This document shows, in pieces, positions 61,783 to 64,000 of a DNA stretch of 64,000 bases. The notes under the pieces were generated by a model, which worked only from the letters and a program-made list of their open reading frames with translations, made no database searches and was not told the origin of the DNA. The DNA comes from Halobacterium hubeiense (GTDB lineage Archaea; Halobacteriota; Halobacteria; Halobacteriales; Halobacteriaceae): the NCBI RefSeq assembly GCF_001488575.1, contig NZ_LN831302.1:2170001-2234000 (forward strand). The letters are read 5' to 3'. Positions within the stretch are counted from its first letter, which is position 1, and each line of letters begins with the position of its first letter. A program made the position numbers and the translations under genes.

Positions 61783-62064
61783 TCACAGCAACAGCGGCAC
61801 CGCCAGCAGTCCCGGCACGAACGCCACCCCCAGCGTCGCCAGCAGGATGACCAGTATCGCGCCCGGCAGCCCGCCGATTGCCACCACGAGCAACGCCAAC
61901 GGCGTCACCGCCACCTGCGCCCCGAGGAACTCCGCGATGAGGATGACCACCAGCCCCACGACCGCGTTGACGATGAACGGCTTCACCGCGCGAATCACGC
62001 GGTACGCGCCGAACAACGCCACCAGTACGAGGACCGCCAGCCCGACCTCCAGCATCGTTGGCAT
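61783..62064 (-). CDS. BofA-like membrane protein
   Basis: A 93-residue protein with about three hydrophobic segments. The stretch VKPFIVNAVVGLVVILIAEFLG and the C-terminal GLPGAILVILLATLGVAFVP match the pro-sigmaK processing inhibitor BofA family, in which BofA blocks an M50 protease in Bacillus. Archaea have no sigmaK, so only the membrane-protein family is meant. An M50 protease gene lies 10 kb away but no link is shown. ATG at 62064 is preferred over an upstream in-frame start. Confidence 0.75.
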   Translation of the reverse strand: MPTMLEVGLAVLVLVALFGAYRVIRAVKPFIVNAVVGLVVILIAEFLGAQVAVTPLALLVVAIGGLPGAILVILLATLGVAFVPGLLAVPLLL

Positions 62065-62156
62065 ACCTCTCGCTGTGTCCCCCACCGCGAAAGTCGTTGT
62101 GGCGCCAGCCCGCCGAACGAAACCCTTACGCCGTCCCCGGCGGTACGTCTACATGC

Positions 62157-62229
62157 GGGACCGTGGGGTAGCTTGGTATCCTTTCGGCCTTGGGTGCCGA
62201 TAACCCCGATTCAAATTCGGGCGGTCCCA
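62157..62229 (+). tRNA. tRNA-Pro (anticodon TGG)
   Basis: Acceptor gggaccg/cggtccc with discriminator A, anticodon stem tcggc/gccga with loop cttgggt and anticodon TGG, and T-arm cccga-ttcaaat-tcggg fold without mismatch. CCA is not encoded and no intron is present. Sequence to its right changes character (more AT, orphan genes), which fits use of its 3' end as an integration site. Confidence 0.93.
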
Positions 62230-62312
62230 CTCCAACACTTTCCTAACGCGTAGCCGCGCCGCTGCTTTCATCCTCAATTAAGATTACGTCGGTTCGCGAC
62301 CTGATAGCAGTT

Positions 62313-63110
62313 ATGCAAAGCCACCGAAAAGGGGATTTAACGGAGGCGATCGCCATCGCGGAGGTGAAGCGCCGCGGGATACCGGTCTCAGTCCCGTTCG
62401 GAGACAACGAACGGTATGACCTAATTCTCGAATCCGAAGCCGGCCTCTATCGGGTGCAAGTGAAAACCGGAACGTTCGACGGGGAAACGGTGCGGTTCAA
62501 GGGCTACTCGATACACACGAATTCGGAGGGAAACGTCCACAATGCGTACGACGGGGACGTTGACTACTTCCTCGTGTACTGTCACGACTTGGAGACGATG
62601 TACCTTGTCGCGGAGGAGGCTGTGACGTCAAACATGCGCCTTCGCGTCGAGGACCCCGAAGTCGAGCAGCCGAGCATCAACTGGGCCGCCGACTACGAGT
62701 TCGACGAGCAATGGCCGCCCGAGAACGGCACTGACGACGCCACGGACGACCGCGAGGCCATCATCAAGACGCTGCGTGACCGCGGCGTGGACGTTATCGA
62801 CGCAATGGACAGCGACGCGCCCTACGACGTCATCCTGCGGACGCCCGCGGACGACCTCCTGCGAGCGGCGGTCCGCCGGGGCTCGGTGACGAACGGCCGG
62901 ATTCGATTCGACACGAGTCAGACCGTTCCCGGACCCGGCGATATCGAGTACGTGGTCGTGGACTGCGCGGAGCGCGGCGAGCAGTATCTCATCGAGCGCG
63001 CGAGCTACGAGCACACGATGAGTCTGCGAGTGAGCGAGCCCGAGCAGACGCAGCCGTCGATAAACTGGGCTGCCGACTACGAGTTCGACGAGCAGTGGCC
63101 GCCGAGATAG
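62313..63110 (+). CDS. Duplicated PD-(D/E)XK nuclease-fold protein
   Basis: A 265-residue protein made of two related halves. Half 1 (1-135) has the intact pattern KGDLTEAIAIAEVKRRG (E11), NERYDLILES (D36) and YRVQVKTG (Q49, K51), as in the group-I-intron-endonuclease-like PD-(D/E)XK family. Half 2 (145-265) keeps PYDVILRTP but has RAAVRRG where half 1 has RVQVKTG, so catalytic Gln and Lys are lost. Both halves end in PSINWAADYEFDEQWPP (DNA 62670-62720 and 63054-63104). It lies 83 bp past tRNA-Pro. Probably one active and one structural domain. Confidence 0.75.
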   Translation: MQSHRKGDLTEAIAIAEVKRRGIPVSVPFGDNERYDLILESEAGLYRVQVKTGTFDGETVRFKGYSIHTNSEGNVHNAYDGDVDYFLVYCHDLETMYLVAEEAVTSNMRLRVEDPEVEQPSINWAADYEFDEQWPPENGTDDATDDREAIIKTLRDRGVDVIDAMDSDAPYDVILRTPADDLLRAAVRRGSVTNGRIRFDTSQTVPGPGDIEYVVVDCAERGEQYLIERASYEHTMSLRVSEPEQTQPSINWAADYEFDEQWPPR

Positions 63111-63301
63111 ATGTTCCACAAGCGGGTCGAGGTCGTGGCCTCAACCCCGAGACTGTCGCTAACCGGCTTGACTTCTCGCTCTCGGAGGTCTACCACGCGC
63201 TGGCGTACTACCACGACCACCCCGAGGAGATGCGGGCGGTCGAGGAGGACCGCGAGCGCGTCCGTGAGATGGTAGTAGCGTTCTCAAATCCAATCCTCTA
63301 G
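63095..63301 (+). pseudogene. DUF433-type antitoxin remnant (C-terminal part only)
   Basis: The translated segment NPETVANRLDFSLSEVYHAL followed by AYYHDHPEEMRAVEED matches the C-terminal helix-turn-helix part of haloarchaeal DUF433 proteins, often antitoxins of VapC- or DUF5615-type toxins. The usual N-terminal half is missing and the reading frame begins inside the upstream nuclease gene. No toxin gene follows. It is most likely a truncated relic; a short functional HTH peptide is the less likely alternative. Confidence 0.6.
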
Positions 63302-63366
63302 TACATCCATGGTCCCAATTCCACCCGGGGAGAATACCTTTCCCACTACCCCACCAACACGTACGC

Positions 63367-63639
63367 ATGAGCGACCTGTCCCCGACTGACGTGGCACCGG
63401 CGTGGGTGTGGCTCTCGACGGCCGCGAGCGGCGTACTCGCGGCTGGCATACACGTCGCGGGCGGCGCGGCCTACGAGTCCGCTGTCGGCGTACTGACCGC
63501 CGGCGCGGTCGTCGGCGTGCTGTACCTGCTCTACCAGTGGGGACAGATTCGGGAGAAGCCGACCAGCGAGACGAGCGACCGCGAGAAGGAGATGCAAGCG
63601 GAGGCTGGCGGCTACGGCGGCAACAGCGGCGGTGGCTAG
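63367..63639 (+). CDS. Small two-helix membrane protein
   Basis: A 90-residue protein, MSDLSPTDVAPAWVWLSTAA at the start, with two hydrophobic helices (about 12-34 and 38-57) and a polar tail ending GGYGGNSGGG. The size and lack of cysteines suggest an accessory membrane protein such as those encoded by haloviral or plasmid regions. I do not recognise the family. ATG at 63367. Confidence 0.55.
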   Translation: MSDLSPTDVAPAWVWLSTAASGVLAAGIHVAGGAAYESAVGVLTAGAVVGVLYLLYQWGQIREKPTSETSDREKEMQAEAGGYGGNSGGG

Positions 63640-63644
63640 CCCAC

Positions 63645-63935
63645 CTACTCCACGCTAACCACGTCGTAGACCCCGACCATCTCCGTCTCCTCGACGCGCG
63701 CTGTGAACTCCTCACCCTCTGCGGGCGCGTCGTCGGCGACGAGCGTGATGGCTTCGATGGGGTCGCGCAGCAGGAACGACTTGATGCGTTCGGGCCACGA
63801 CGGCGCGCCGCCCTTCCGGCAGACGAGGACGTACCGCGAGTCCGCGAGGTCACGGAGGGCGGGCTGGAGGTCGTGGTCGTCGACGTCCTCCGGTGGGACG
63901 ACGGCGAGCACTTGCGTGTGGAGCGTTTCGGGCAC
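63645..63935 (-). CDS. Hypothetical small protein
   Basis: A 96-residue protein starting from an alternative codon near 63935. It appears to be a small alpha/beta protein (TQVLAVVPPEDVDDHDLQPA, YVLVCRKGGAPSWPERIKSF, MVGVYDVVSVE). No catalytic motif is seen. Codon choice is like a coding frame (few rare codons, acidic bias). It is convergent with the two-helix membrane protein gene, 6 bp away. The 65 bp from here to the window edge show no feature. Confidence 0.5.
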   Translation of the reverse strand: MPETLHTQVLAVVPPEDVDDHDLQPALRDLADSRYVLVCRKGGAPSWPERIKSFLLRDPIEAITLVADDAPAEGEEFTARVEETEMVGVYDVVSVE

Positions 63936-64000
63936 ACGCGACCCGAGGGGTTCGACCGGAATGAGTCTTGCTCGAACGCGACGTTTTTCCGGCGCACGCG

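Noticed and set aside
1-64000. CRISPR array, insertion sequence or transposase gene
   Set aside because: No regularly spaced identical repeats with unique spacers, and no transposase or integrase motifs were seen in any plausible frame.

Overview
The window is chromosomal DNA of a haloarchaeon, most likely Halobacterium or a close relative. GC content is very high and the predicted proteins are acidic. Many genes start directly or within about 10 nt of the expected transcript start, with an archaeal TATA box about 27 nt upstream. Marker genes include an A-type ATP synthase operon, CarS for archaeal lipids, Rpa3/Rpap3, GfcR, aRF1, lycopene cyclase plus a Blh retinal-forming dioxygenase, and several families found mainly in haloarchaea. 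The genus is an inference; the haloarchaeal assignment is secure. Most of the window is ordinary, densely packed core genome.

Left part (1-28000): tiaS (cut by the window edge), an HTH regulator, a glutaredoxin, an NCS2 purine permease, gfcR, pyrE, carS, a proline dehydrogenase, ilvE, two convergent NhaC antiporters, the rbkR-ribB riboflavin operon, taw1 (wyosine), argS, a 33-residue membrane peptide, minD, prf1, a zinc-ribbon protein, a radical SAM protein, a DUF373 protein, a prenyl synthase, etfB-etfA, a membrane-anchored HTH protein, two exported proteins and a methyltransferase.

Centre (28000-39500): the A-ATPase genes atpH-I-K-E-C-F-A-B, most of them overlapping or nearly so. crtY and blh, the last two steps to retinal, follow, and then atpD with its own apparent promoter. 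A light-driven proton pump needs retinal and the ATP synthase uses the resulting gradient, so the layout makes functional sense. DUF6276 and TRAM-domain genes close the block.

Accessory islands: (i) 39482-44296 holds two tandem 689/688-residue paralogues with a C-terminal CHAT/caspase-like His-Cys domain, divergent from a Tfx-type regulator. This is the best candidate for an undescribed system. (ii) 47968-50061 is an arsenic operon (arsR, acr3, arsC) with an N-terminal arsC fragment inside it and an inverted-repeat operator in front. (iii) 50124-50354 carries tRNA-His with a partial copy of its 3' end 155 bp downstream and an inverted relic of the same T-arm between, which looks like an integration scar. 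(iv) 62157-64000 has tRNA-Pro followed by a duplicated PD-(D/E)XK nuclease gene, a DUF433 remnant and orphan small genes, which looks like the edge of an integrated element.

Other right-hand content: a mannose-1-phosphate guanylyltransferase gene, the rpa3-rpap3 operon and a ribbon-helix-helix gene, a Tat-exported beta-solenoid lipoprotein, an M50-CBS membrane protease, a ring-cleavage dioxygenase plus iron-dependent dehydrogenase operon, a BKACE gene, a cupin, an aminoglycoside-phosphotransferase-fold kinase, a DEAD/DEAH helicase and an isolated cytochrome oxidase subunit I. Two copies of a nested-hairpin repeat sit directly after the stop codons of carS and prf1.
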